NCBI GenBank assembly: GCA_964630265.1
Contig: CAZVRW010000055.1
Coordinates: 1-22,876 of the forward strand
From: CAZBWP01 sp964630265
Lineage (GTDB): Bacteria > Pseudomonadota > Alphaproteobacteria > Rhodospirillales > Defluviicoccaceae
DNA length: 22,876 nt
Direction: 5' to 3'
The notes under the pieces: generated by a model
What the model was told of the DNA's origin: nothing
The model's database searches: none
What the model saw: only the letters and a program-made list of their open reading frames with translations
Part shown: positions 15,744 through 22,876 of the stretch, in pieces
How positions within the stretch are numbered: the first letter of the stretch is position 1
How the letters are laid out: the number at the start of each line of letters is the position of its first letter
Program-made: the position numbers and the translations under genes

Positions 15744-16436
15744 TCATCGCTGTGTCCCGACGGCGGCCGGCGCGGCGTCGGCAGCTCGATGTCCGGAGGC
15801 GGGCGCGGCGTCCGTACCCTTGCCGCCATCCCCCAGGGCACGCTCGATGATCTCCTGGAAATGCTCGAACGGCAACGCGCCTGATACAAGTTCCCCCTCG
15901 ATGAGAAAGCTGGGTGTCGAATTGATGTTGAACTCGTCTCGCGCCGCAATCGCCCGCTCGCGCACGCCGCTCAACAGCTGGCCATTGGTCAGACAGGCGG
16001 CCACGTCGGCGTCGGACAGGCCGGCATCGTTGGCCAAACCGACCAGCGCGCCGCGAATGTTCTCGGCAGTCATCCAAGAGTCCTGTTCGCGGAACAGGGT
16101 CTCGAGGAAGGGGAAATAGTCTTCCTCGGGAACGCAACGCGTCAGCATCGATGCGGCCAGCGCCGCCGTGTCGAGCGGAAAGTCGCGGAAGATCAGCCGC
16201 ACCTTGCCGGTCTCAATGTATTGTTCCTTGATCCGCGGCAGGGTCAGGTGGTGAAAGTTCGCGCAGTGGCCGCAAGTCAGCGAGGAATACTCGATGATCG
16301 TCACCGGGGCATCTTCGGCTCCCAGGCTGCGATCGGCGAGCATGCGGTCCACGTCGAGCGGCTGCGGCTCGCCGTGCCCCGGCAGGGCGACGGCGAGGAG
16401 CGCGATGATGGCCATAGGTTGTGTCCAACGACGCAA
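15744..16436 (-). CDS. DsbA-family thiol:disulfide oxidoreductase, exported
   Basis: This is a 230-residue thioredoxin-fold protein, probably periplasmic, that would introduce or rearrange disulfides. An N-terminal signal peptide is visible (basic MRRWTQ, hydrophobic core near 8-19, likely cleavage around residues 20-25). The active site is CGHC (55-58) in YSSLTCGHCANFH, and the cis-Pro loop is STPSFLIEG (Pro175). It resembles the DsbA/BdbD-like thioredoxin_4 group, not classical E. coli DsbA. Start TTG 16436 is chosen because AGGAG (16445-16449) lies eight bases before it and it supplies the positive signal-peptide end; ATG 16415 would remove that. It lies between dciA and smc, an order also seen in other alphaproteobacteria. 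Confidence 0.88.
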   Translation of the reverse strand: MRRWTQPMAIIALLAVALPGHGEPQPLDVDRMLADRSLGAEDAPVTIIEYSSLTCGHCANFHHLTLPRIKEQYIETGKVRLIFRDFPLDTAALAASMLTRCVPEEDYFPFLETLFREQDSWMTAENIRGALVGLANDAGLSDADVAACLTNGQLLSGVRERAIAARDEFNINSTPSFLIEGELVSGALPFEHFQEIIERALGDGGKGTDAAPASGHRAADAAPAAVGTQR

Positions 16437-16519
16437 GGCGGCTTCTCCTCACACAATATGTTGAAGGACTATACGGGCTCTCTGCCCCCCCGACAAGCGC
16501 GCCCTCGGGCGTTCGCCCG

Positions 16520-17089
16520 TCAATCGTCGTGATCGCCGACCTCGGACGGCCCCGCAACCGGCCTCGCTGAGTTGGGGACGCTCGCCGAAAAAACCGCTTT
16601 TCCCAGCGATTCCAGGGCGCTTCGCAGGTCCGGATCGTCCACCTTGGCGAGCAACGCCTGCAGACCGGCTGCGTCTACCTCATTTGGGCTATATCGCAGG
16701 GCGGTCGGTCGGAGCGTCTCCCTTCGTGCCGCGCTGGATGCGATCGGACCGTGAACGAAACGGATTCGCGCCACGGCGGCGTTGCCGAAGTAGCTGTTGA
16801 TTCGCTCGATCAGTTGCGCCTGCAGGTGTTGCAGTTCCAGCGCGAGGCCGCCGTTGGCGATGCGCAGGGTGAGGGTGCCGCCGCGCCGCTGCTTCGGCGG
16901 AAAGCGCAGGCTCTCGGGTGCGCACTCGGCGGCCAGCCGATCGCCGACGATGCTCGCCCAGTCGGCGATCACGGCGCCACCGGCAAACCCGCGCCCCTGG
17001 TACAGCGGCGCAGTCACCCGGCTGACGGCCTCCGCCAGGGCATGCGGGCGGCGGCGGCGTCCGCCGCCATCGGTCTCGGCATCGCTCAT
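16520..17089 (-). CDS. dciA: DUF721 / DciA-family protein
   Basis: DciA is the widespread bacterial protein that helps load the replicative helicase DnaB in organisms lacking DnaC/DnaI. The 189-residue product shows the DUF721 pattern: ADWASIVGDRLAAECAPESL, then LTLRIANGGLALELQHLQAQ and INSYFGNAAVARIRFVHG. This KH-like region sits near the N-terminal half and is followed by a less conserved tail. ATG 17089 is preferred; an in-frame ATG at 17122 is possible but would leave only 17 bp to mutY. The gene is divergent from mutY across about 50 bp and heads the dciA-dsbA-smc run. The assignment as DciA rests on family membership, not on direct evidence of helicase loading. Confidence 0.82.
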   Translation of the reverse strand: MSDAETDGGGRRRRPHALAEAVSRVTAPLYQGRGFAGGAVIADWASIVGDRLAAECAPESLRFPPKQRRGGTLTLRIANGGLALELQHLQAQLIERINSYFGNAAVARIRFVHGPIASSAARRETLRPTALRYSPNEVDAAGLQALLAKVDDPDLRSALESLGKAVFSASVPNSARPVAGPSEVGDHDD

Positions 17090-17139
17090 GGTGTTCCGCC
17101 ATACTGAAAACGCGATGCCCATGCTACGGTTCCGGTATC

Positions 17140-18231
17140 ATGTCCGCAACCAACACGGTGCTGCTTCCTGTGCCGGCCGATCGGCTGCGCCGGCGGCTGC
17201 TCGCCTGGTACGATTGCCACCGTCGGGATTTGCCGTGGCGGGCAAGACCGAGGGAGCGCGCTGATCCCTATCGAGTCTGGCTCAGCGAGATCATGCTGCA
17301 ACAGACCACGGTCGCTGCCGTGTGCCCGTATTTCACGGCGTTCATGGCGCGCTGGCCGACGGTGCGCGAGCTCGCGGCGGCGGACCTCGATGCCGTCCTG
17401 GTGGCTTGGCAAGGCCTTGGCTACTACGCGCGCGCCCGCAACCTGCACGCCTGCGCCCGGCAAGTGGCCGCCAGCGCCGACGGCCGGTTCCCCGATACGG
17501 AAGCCGCCCTGCGGCAGTTGCCCGGCGTCGGCGCCTACACCGCGGCGGCGATCGCCGCCATCGCCTTCGACCGCCCGACGGTACCGGTGGACGGCAACGC
17601 ACTGCGGGTGCTGTCCCGCCTCGCCGCCGTGGCGACTCCATTGCCGGATGCCCGCCACAGTATCGAGGACTTGGCACGGCAACTGACTCCGCCCCGCCGG
17701 GCCGGCGATCTGGCGCAGGCGCTGATGGATCTGGGCGCCACGCTCTGCACGCCGCGGCGGCCCCGCTGTGACGCCTGCCCCTGGGCCGCCGACTGCCGCG
17801 CTTTCGGCCAGGGGCGCCCTGAGGCCTATCCCGTGAAGGCACCGAAGGCGGTTCGGCCGCTCCGCCGTGGCGTCGCCTTCTGGACGCGGCGCGGTGACGG
17901 GGCGGTGTTGCTGCGGCGCCGACCGCCGCAGGGCCTGCTCGGCGGGATGATGGAGATCCCGTCCACCGAATGGCGCGCGACGGCTTGGACGGCGGCGGAG
18001 GCCGCACGTTCCGCACCGCTGGCGGCGCATTGGCGGCCACTGGCCGGCATGGTGACGCACGTCTTCACGCATTTCCGCCTGGAACTCGAGATCCTCAGCG
18101 GCGCCGCCTCGGGACGGGCACCGGCGGGAGCGCTGTGGTGCCGGATCGCCGATCTGGACGGCCAAGCGCTGCCGACGGTGATGCGCAAAGTCATCCGCCA
18201 CGCCCTGCAGGCCGACGGCGACGCACCGTGA
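17140..18231 (+). CDS. mutY: A/G-specific adenine DNA glycosylase MutY
   Basis: MutY removes adenine mispaired with 8-oxoguanine and so prevents G:C to T:A mutations. The 363-residue protein has all key parts. Catalytic Glu50 lies in LSEIMLQQT. The helix-hairpin-helix is LPGVGAYTAAAIAAIAF (127-143), and Asp151 follows in VPVDGNALRVLSR. The [4Fe-4S] ligands are C203-X6-C210-X2-C213-X5-C219. The C-terminal NUDIX-like 8-oxoG recognition domain contains VFTHFRLELE. Length is normal. The start ATG has only a weak ribosome-binding site. The gene ends 6 bp before the permease stop on the other strand, so the two converge almost directly. Confidence 0.96.
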   Translation: MSATNTVLLPVPADRLRRRLLAWYDCHRRDLPWRARPRERADPYRVWLSEIMLQQTTVAAVCPYFTAFMARWPTVRELAAADLDAVLVAWQGLGYYARARNLHACARQVAASADGRFPDTEAALRQLPGVGAYTAAAIAAIAFDRPTVPVDGNALRVLSRLAAVATPLPDARHSIEDLARQLTPPRRAGDLAQALMDLGATLCTPRRPRCDACPWAADCRAFGQGRPEAYPVKAPKAVRPLRRGVAFWTRRGDGAVLLRRRPPQGLLGGMMEIPSTEWRATAWTAAEAARSAPLAAHWRPLAGMVTHVFTHFRLELEILSGAASGRAPAGALWCRIADLDGQALPTVMRKVIRHALQADGDAP

Positions 18232-18237
18232 GGCGGT

Positions 18238-19530
18238 TCAGCCAGCGCCGAAGGCGAACTTGACGCAGAACAACAGCGCGATGAGCACAACGGCGACCGT
18301 CAGGTCGTCGAACCGCCGGGTGATGATCTTCAGGGCAGCATAGGTGATGAAGCCCAGGCCGATGCCGGTGGCAATAGAATAGGTCAGCGGCATCGCCAGC
18401 GCGGTCACCACCGCGGGCGCGAATTCCGTCGCATCGCTCCAATCCAACTCGGCGAGGCCGCGGGTCATGATGCAGGCGACGTAGAGCAGCGCCGCCGCCG
18501 TCGCGTACGACGGGATCATCCCGGCGAGCGGCGAGAAAAACAGGGCGAACAGCATCAGCACGGCAACGACCACGGCGGTCAGCCCCGTCCGGCCGCCGAC
18601 GGCAACGCCGGCCGCGCTTTCGATGTAGCTGGTGGTGTTTGAGGTTCCCACCACCGCGCCGGCGACCGTTGCCGTGCTGTCGGCGACCAAGGCCCGGCCG
18701 ATGCGCGGCAACCGCCCCTGGGCGTCGAGCAGACCGGCACGATGGCTGACGCCGATCAGCGTGCCGGCGGTGTCGAACAGATCGACGAACAACAGGCTGA
18801 AGACGATGACCATAAAGGCGAGTTCAAGGATTCGCGAGAAATCCATGGCGAACAGGGTCGGCGTCGGATCCGGCGGTAGCGAGACGATGCCGGAAAACTC
18901 GGTCAAGCCCAGCGGCAGCCCGATCAAGGAAACGAGAAGAATGCCGATGATGGTGCCACCGAGCATCTTGTGGTGGTTGAGGGCGACGATCAACACGAAG
19001 CCGACGAGGGTCAGGATCGCCGCCGGCTGGGTCAGGTCGCCCAGGGTGACCAGCGTGGCCGGGTGCGCGACCACCAGTCCGGCGTTCTGCAGGGCGATGA
19101 TGCCGAGGAACAGGCCGATGCCGGCCGACGTCGCCATTTTCAGGCTCCGCGGCACCGCGTCGATGACGTATTCGCGAATCTTGAACAGGCTGAGCAGAAC
19201 GAACAGCACGCCCGAACAGAAGACCGCGGCCAGGGCCTGTTGCCACGTGAAGCCGTTGGTCAGCACCACGGTGAACGCGAAGTAGGCGTTCAGGCCCATC
19301 CCCGGGGCAAGGGCGATGGGATAGTTGGCGTACAGCCCCATGATCAGCGAGCCGACGGCGGCGGCGACGCAGGTGGCGACGAACACGGCCCCCTTGTCCA
19401 TGCCGGCATTGGCGAGAATGTCCGGATTGACGAAGACGATGTAGGCCATCGTCAGAAACGTCGTCAGGCCCGCCAGCAGCTCCGTGCGCACGGTCGTCCC
19501 GTGCTCGCGCAGCGCGAAAAATCGATCCAT
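18238..19530 (-). CDS. NCS2-family purine permease (AzgA/PbuG-like)
   Basis: This is a 430-residue inner-membrane protein with about 12-14 hydrophobic segments that would import adenine, guanine or hypoxanthine. It has the AzgA-type motifs: TMAYIVFVNPDILANAGMD near the N-terminus, ALAPGMGLNAYFAFTV (about 73-88), SLLFVDLFDTAGTLIGVSHR in the middle and SYIESAAGVAVGGRTGLTAV (from about 296). These separate it from the uracil/xanthine NAT branch. It lies 63 bp after apt on the same strand, so uptake and phosphoribosylation of adenine are probably co-expressed. This context favours adenine as one substrate but does not prove specificity. Confidence 0.92.
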   Translation of the reverse strand: MDRFFALREHGTTVRTELLAGLTTFLTMAYIVFVNPDILANAGMDKGAVFVATCVAAAVGSLIMGLYANYPIALAPGMGLNAYFAFTVVLTNGFTWQQALAAVFCSGVLFVLLSLFKIREYVIDAVPRSLKMATSAGIGLFLGIIALQNAGLVVAHPATLVTLGDLTQPAAILTLVGFVLIVALNHHKMLGGTIIGILLVSLIGLPLGLTEFSGIVSLPPDPTPTLFAMDFSRILELAFMVIVFSLLFVDLFDTAGTLIGVSHRAGLLDAQGRLPRIGRALVADSTATVAGAVVGTSNTTSYIESAAGVAVGGRTGLTAVVVAVLMLFALFFSPLAGMIPSYATAAALLYVACIMTRGLAELDWSDATEFAPAVVTALAMPLTYSIATGIGLGFITYAALKIITRRFDDLTVAVVLIALLFCVKFAFGAG

Positions 19531-19593
19531 GGCCTCGCCCCCATCAGGATTAAGCGGCGCACCCCGTTGAGCGGCGGGCGGCGCGTTACGCCG

Positions 19594-20109
19594 TCAGTCG
19601 TCGTAGCCGACGAGCGAGGTGAAGGGAAGATCGAGCTTGGCGCGGCCGTGGAGAAATCGGAGCTCGATGATGCAGGCCGCGCCGACCACGTCGGCACCGC
19701 AGCGGCGCAGCAGTTCGGCGGCCGCCCTGAGGGTGCCGCCGGTCGCGAGCAGATCATCGAGGATGACCACCCGTTGCCCCGGCTGCACGGCGTCTTCCTG
19801 GATCTCGATGATGTCGGTCCCGTATTCGAGTTCGTACTCGTGGGGCACGGTCTTGCCCGGCAGCTTGCCATGCTTGCGCACCATGACGAAGCCGAGACCA
19901 AGCTTCAGCGCCAGCGGCGCGGCGACCAGGAAGCCGCGCGATTCGATGCCAGCCAGCACGTCGGGCTGGTGCCGGCTTACTGCCTTGGCCAGCCGCCCCA
20001 TGGCCACCGAAAAGGCGTCGGCGTTCGCGAGCAGCGTCGAGATGTCGTAGAACCTGATCCCCGGCTTCGGAAAATCTGGGATGGAGCGGATGTGATCTCG
20101 GATGTCCAT
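19594..20109 (-). CDS. apt: Adenine phosphoribosyltransferase
   Basis: Apt makes AMP directly from adenine and PRPP in the cytosol. The 171-residue protein begins MDIRDHIRSIPDFPKPGIRF, the classic APT opening. It has the flexible-loop region with RKHGKLPGKTVPHEYELEYG (78-97) and the PRPP-binding loop VVILDDLLATGGTLRAA (114-130). Length is normal. The frame is open far upstream, but start 20109 fits the family and the predicted promoter. It is followed by the purine permease, forming a salvage pair, and is divergent from the aminotransferase gene. Confidence 0.95.
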   Translation of the reverse strand: MDIRDHIRSIPDFPKPGIRFYDISTLLANADAFSVAMGRLAKAVSRHQPDVLAGIESRGFLVAAPLALKLGLGFVMVRKHGKLPGKTVPHEYELEYGTDIIEIQEDAVQPGQRVVILDDLLATGGTLRAAAELLRRCGADVVGAACIIELRFLHGRAKLDLPFTSLVGYDD

Positions 20110-20155
20110 GGCGCTTTGCTGGTTTCCCCCCTCGCAATCCAAGCCCGGAAACGGC

Positions 20156-20184
20156 ATCCTAGAGAAGCATGGCCCAGGCGGCAA
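20156..20184 (-). promoter_or_regulatory. Candidate promoter of apt-permease
   Basis: On the minus strand TTGCCG (20184-20179) and TAGGAT (20161-20156) are separated by exactly 17 bp, each matching 4/6 of the sigma-70 consensus. Start of transcription near 20149 would give a leader of about 40 nt to the apt ATG. Confidence 0.38.
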
Positions 20185-20269
20185 CGACGTGAGCGCTTGC
20201 TGACGACCGCCGGCACTCCGGCGATTGCGGCGCTCTCGACCCCGGCGCCGTGAGCAAGGGAGGATGAGC

Positions 20270-20344
20270 ATGACCAGCAGCAGCATGACCGGCAGCAGCG
20301 CGACCGGCAGAAGCGCGACCGGCAGCAGCATGACCGGCAGCGGT
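20270..20344 (+). repeat. Five 15-bp tandem repeats encoding MTGSS-like pentapeptides
   Basis: Five head-to-tail 15-bp units (20270, 20285, 20300, 20315, 20330) of the type ATGACCGGCAGCAGC open the aminotransferase gene. They encode MTSSS, MTGSS, ATGRS, ATGSS and MTGSG. The unit length keeps the frame, so copy-number change would only alter the length of the N-terminal tail. Confidence 0.92.
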
Positions 20345-21706
20345 TCGGCGTGCGGGCCGGCGCCCCGCGGAAGCAGCCACGTGTTCCATCGCAGCCTTCG
20401 GTCGTCCCTGCCCGTGGCCGTCCGCGGAGACGGCATCCGCCTGTTCGACGCAACGGGCAAGAGCTACATCGACGCCTCCGGCGGCGCCGCCGTCTCCTGC
20501 CTCGGCCACGGCCATCCCCAGGTTATCGCGGCAATCAAGGACCAGGTGGACCGCCTGGCCTTTGCCCACACCGCGTTTTTCACTTCGGAAGCGGCCGAGC
20601 GGTTGGCCGATCGGCTGATCGCGACGGCGCCCGACGGGCTGGATCGCGTCTATTTCGTCTCCGGCGGCTCCGAGGCGATCGAGGCGGCGCTGAAAATGGC
20701 GCGGCAGTATTTCGTCGAGATCGGCCAGCCGCAGCGCACCCGGTTCGTCGCCCGCCACCAGAGCTACCACGGCAACACGCTGGGCGCGCTCGCCGTCGGC
20801 GGCAATGCCCTCCGGCGTGCCCTGTATGAGCCGCTGCTCATCGATGTCAGCCACATTCCGCCCTGCTACGCGTATCGCGGGCGGCGCGACGACGAAACCG
20901 AGGCGGACTATGGCCGCCGTGTCGCCGATGCGTTGGAGCGCGAACTGCAGCGTCTCGGGGCGGACACGGTCATCGCCTTCGTCGCCGAGACCGTGGTCGG
21001 CGCCACCGCCGGCGCCGTGCCGCCGGTGCCGGGCTACTTCCAGCGGATTCGCGACATCTGCGATCGCCACGGCGTGCTGCTGATTCTCGACGAGGTGATG
21101 AGCGGCATGGGCCGGACCGGCACGCTGCACGCCTGCGCGCAAGACGGCGTCGTGCCCGACCTCGTCTGTCTCGCCAAGGGCCTCGGCGCCGGCTATCAGC
21201 CGATCGGGGCCGTTCTTGTCAGCGGCGCAGTCGTCGAGGGGTTCCAGCGTGGCCGCGGCGCGTTCGAGCACGGCCACACGTACATGGGGCATCCGACCGC
21301 CTGCGCGGCGGCCCTTGCCGTGCAAGAGACCATCGAAGAACACGACCTTCTCGCCAACGTACGCCGCCAAGGCGCGCATCTCGACCGCGCCCTCAGCCAC
21401 CGTTTCGGGCAGCATCCGAACATCGGCGATATTCGTGGCCGCGGCCTGTTCATGGGCATCGAACTGGTTGCCGACCGCGAAACCAAGGAAACGTTCGATC
21501 CTGCCGCGGCGCTGCATGCCCGGATCAAACGGGAAGCGATGCAGCGGGGTCTGATCTGTTATCCAAACGGCGGAACCGCCGACGGGGCCCGAGGCGACCA
21601 CGTATTGCTGGCGCCACCGTTCATCGTCGACGAGAGCGATATCGATGAAATCGTGTATCGCCTTGGCGAGGCGATCGATGCGGCGATCGCCTCGGTCAAC
21701 GCCTGA
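20270..21706 (+). CDS. Class III PLP-dependent aminotransferase
   Basis: The protein has 478 residues and is of the omega-aminotransferase type (group of YhxA and DAPA-like enzymes), transferring an amino group between an amine or amino acid and a keto acid. The PLP lysine is Lys303 in LAKGLGAGYQPIGAVLVS, the Asp holding the pyridine N is Asp274 in LILDEVMSGMGRTG, and VSGGSEAIEAALKMARQYF and HQSYHGNTLGALA are the phosphate-cup and Tyr-His regions. ATG 20270 is chosen because AAGGGAGG (20256-20263) lies six bases before it; ATG 20264 is too close to it. The first 25 residues are a low-complexity repeat tail absent from normal family members, so translation might also begin at ATG 20330. The TAXI gene follows after 71 bp on the same strand. 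Substrate unknown. Confidence 0.88.
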   Translation: MTSSSMTGSSATGRSATGSSMTGSGSACGPAPRGSSHVFHRSLRSSLPVAVRGDGIRLFDATGKSYIDASGGAAVSCLGHGHPQVIAAIKDQVDRLAFAHTAFFTSEAAERLADRLIATAPDGLDRVYFVSGGSEAIEAALKMARQYFVEIGQPQRTRFVARHQSYHGNTLGALAVGGNALRRALYEPLLIDVSHIPPCYAYRGRRDDETEADYGRRVADALERELQRLGADTVIAFVAETVVGATAGAVPPVPGYFQRIRDICDRHGVLLILDEVMSGMGRTGTLHACAQDGVVPDLVCLAKGLGAGYQPIGAVLVSGAVVEGFQRGRGAFEHGHTYMGHPTACAAALAVQETIEEHDLLANVRRQGAHLDRALSHRFGQHPNIGDIRGRGLFMGIELVADRETKETFDPAAALHARIKREAMQRGLICYPNGGTADGARGDHVLLAPPFIVDESDIDEIVYRLGEAIDAAIASVNA

Positions 21707-21777
21707 ACCGCCCGCGCCCGCCAACACCGCGCCAACGCCGCAGGGGGAACGCGGCGCCTGATCCTGGGAGATGCACA

Positions 21778-22761
21778 GTGGCCCTCAACGTCAAGACCTG
21801 TAGCGTTACGGCCTTGCTCGCCGCCGTCGCCGTGGTCATCGGCCTCGGCACCGGAAAGGCTGACGAGCAGACGTTCGTTACCATCGGCACCGGCGGCGTG
21901 ACCGGCGTCTATTATCCCACCGGCGGAGCCATCTGCCGCCTGGTCAACGTCGGACGCAAGGACCATGGGGTTCGCTGCTCCGTGGAAAGCACCGGCGGCT
22001 CGATTTACAACATCGAAACGATCCGCGCCGGCGAACTGGACCTCGGCGTCGCCCAGTCCGAACTGCAAAATCATGCCTATCGCGGAACCGGTCCCTTCGC
22101 CGAAGCCGGCGCATTCACCGAGCTGCGCACACTGTTCTCGGTGCACGCGGAGGCGTTCACCGTCGTCGCGCGGTCGGATGCGGGGATCGTCCGCTTCGGG
22201 GATCTGCGCGGCAAGCGCGTCAATATCGGCAATCCGGGATCCGGCCAGCGGGCCGCCATGGACGTGGTGATGGCCGCCATGGGCTGGAGTCTCGACGATT
22301 TCGCCCTGGTCAGCGAATTGCCCCCGGCCGAGCAGGCCCAGGCCCTCTGCGACAACCGGGTGGATGCTATCATCTACACGGTCGGCCACCCGAGCGCCTC
22401 GATCAAGGAAGCCACCACCAGCTGCGATGGCGTGTTGATCCCGGTCGTGCATCCGAACATCGAAGCGTTGATCGCGTCGGAGAAATTCTATCGAAAGGCG
22501 GTGATTCCCGGCGGGCTCTATCGCGGCAACGAGGAGGACATCGAGACCTTCGACGTGCTCGCCACGGTGGTGGCATCGACGGCATTGCGGCCGGAGGTGG
22601 TCTACACGATCGTGAAGTCGGTGTTCGGCGATTTCGATGCGTTCCGCGCGTTGCACCCTGCCTTTGCCGACCTGGAAAAGACCAACATGATCACCGATGG
22701 CCTCTCTGCGCCGCTGCACGAGGGTGCGCGACGCTATTACGAGGAAGCCGGTCTGCTCTAG
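21778..22761 (+). CDS. TAXI-family TRAP transporter solute-binding protein
   Basis: This is a 327-residue periplasmic binding protein. A signal peptide is visible (basic start, hydrophobic TALLAAVAVVIGLG, likely cleavage near residue 28-29). The mature part starts with the TAXI hallmark VTIGTGGVTGVYYPTGGAIC, followed by STGGSIYNIETIRAGELDLG and VNIGNPGSGQRAAMDVV. TAXI proteins feed a fused TRAP membrane subunit; known ligands include glutamate-like compounds, but the ligand here is not readable. GTG 21778 is set by GGGAG (21766-21770) seven bases upstream. No TRAP membrane gene is in the window; it would be expected downstream, past the hairpin at 22763-22808. The preceding aminotransferase suggests an amino compound, as an inference only. 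Confidence 0.92.
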   Translation: MALNVKTCSVTALLAAVAVVIGLGTGKADEQTFVTIGTGGVTGVYYPTGGAICRLVNVGRKDHGVRCSVESTGGSIYNIETIRAGELDLGVAQSELQNHAYRGTGPFAEAGAFTELRTLFSVHAEAFTVVARSDAGIVRFGDLRGKRVNIGNPGSGQRAAMDVVMAAMGWSLDDFALVSELPPAEQAQALCDNRVDAIIYTVGHPSASIKEATTSCDGVLIPVVHPNIEALIASEKFYRKAVIPGGLYRGNEEDIETFDVLATVVASTALRPEVVYTIVKSVFGDFDAFRALHPAFADLEKTNMITDGLSAPLHEGARRYYEEAGLL

Positions 22762-22762
22762 G

Positions 22763-22808
22763 GGTTCGATGCTGACGGATGAGTCCCATCCGTCAGCTGA
22801 ATCGAACC
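22763..22808. repeat. Long imperfect inverted repeat (hairpin) after the TAXI gene
   Basis: GGTTCGAT (22763-22770) plus GCTGACGGATG (22771-22781) pair with CATCCGTCAGC (22787-22797) and ATCGAACC (22801-22808). This gives 19 bp of perfect pairing interrupted only by a 3-nt bulge (TGA), with a 5-nt loop. It starts two bases after the TAG stop. No T-run follows. It may be a transcript-end or mRNA-stabilising hairpin, or a small dispersed palindromic element. The 68 bases from there to the right edge show no gene I can support. Confidence 0.75.
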
Positions 22809-22876
22809 ACCAGATCAATAGCTTATACCAGCGAGCGGAAAGGCTGACTCTGGGGCTAGGTCTTGCGGTCCGTGAC

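Noticed and set aside
20208..20223. CGCCGG-CACT-CCGGCG hairpin between apt and the aminotransferase
   Set aside because: It is a 6-bp GC stem of a size expected by chance in DNA this GC-rich, with no T-run and no clear relation to either gene.
20270..20344. Short direct repeats as a CRISPR array
   Set aside because: The 15-bp units are contiguous without spacers, lie in a coding frame and have no cas genes nearby.
22763..22808. tRNA-like T-arm (GGTTCGAT) near the right edge
   Set aside because: The motif is part of the inverted repeat. No acceptor, D or anticodon arms can be laid out around it on either strand.
20159..22818. Minus-strand open frames of about 520 and 420 codons opposite the aminotransferase and TAXI genes
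   Set aside because: The plus-strand products have catalytic and hallmark motifs in full; the opposite frames have none and are typical of high-GC antisense shadows.

Overview
The window looks like an ordinary piece of chromosome from a GC-rich alphaproteobacterium, most likely of the Rhodospirillales type. This rests on gene content and order, not on any search. The pointers are the split PurS/PurQ/PurL system next to purC, an ATP synthase zeta subunit (DUF1476) gene among the purine genes, a separate Fo operon in the order atpI-atpB-atpE-atpF'-atpF with the duplicated b/b' stalk, and a mutY / DUF721(dciA)-dsbA-smc block. I cannot name the genus. I see no phage genes, insertion sequences, CRISPR array, rRNA or tRNA. 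Nothing here convinces me of a wholly new system. No gap between genes exceeds about 200 bases.

Layout. Positions 1-6259 hold most of the de novo purine pathway on the minus strand: purL (5' part only, running off the left edge), purQ, purS, purC and, further on, purB. Interleaved are an NRDE/TANGO2-like gene (minus), the zeta gene (plus), a GcvA-type LysR regulator (minus) and a divergent small DUF1127 gene (plus). A perfect 11-bp-arm inverted repeat lies between the last two. Positions 6347-9422 hold an acid-ceramidase/NAAA-like N-terminal-nucleophile hydrolase (plus), an MFS transporter (minus, overlapping it tail to tail) and a DUF2062 membrane protein (plus). Positions 9503-12045 are the Fo operon (minus), preceded by a good sigma-70-type promoter. 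Positions 12213-17089 are smc, a DsbA-family oxidoreductase and dciA (minus), divergent from mutY (17140-18231, plus). Positions 18238-20109 are a purine permease and apt (minus), a salvage pair under a plausible promoter. Positions 20270-22761 are a class III aminotransferase with a five-copy repeat at its N-terminus and a TAXI-type periplasmic binding protein (plus). The latter is followed by a long imperfect hairpin at the right edge.

How the genes work together. PurS/Q/L, PurC and PurB carry out steps 4, 7 (SAICAR synthesis) and 8 of IMP synthesis, and PurB also acts in AMP synthesis. Apt and the permease add salvage of external adenine and related bases, so much of the purine supply is concentrated here. 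Zeta, an inhibitor of ATP hydrolysis by F1, sits among the purine genes, about 6 kb from the Fo operon whose enzyme it would regulate. Smc, DciA (replicative helicase loading) and MutY (A:G/8-oxoG repair) form a chromosome-maintenance block. The aminotransferase and TAXI protein probably belong to an uptake-and-catabolism locus whose TRAP membrane subunit should lie just past the right edge.

Many starts are not ATG (GTG or TTG), which is common in such genomes. Several were chosen from clear Shine-Dalgarno sequences.
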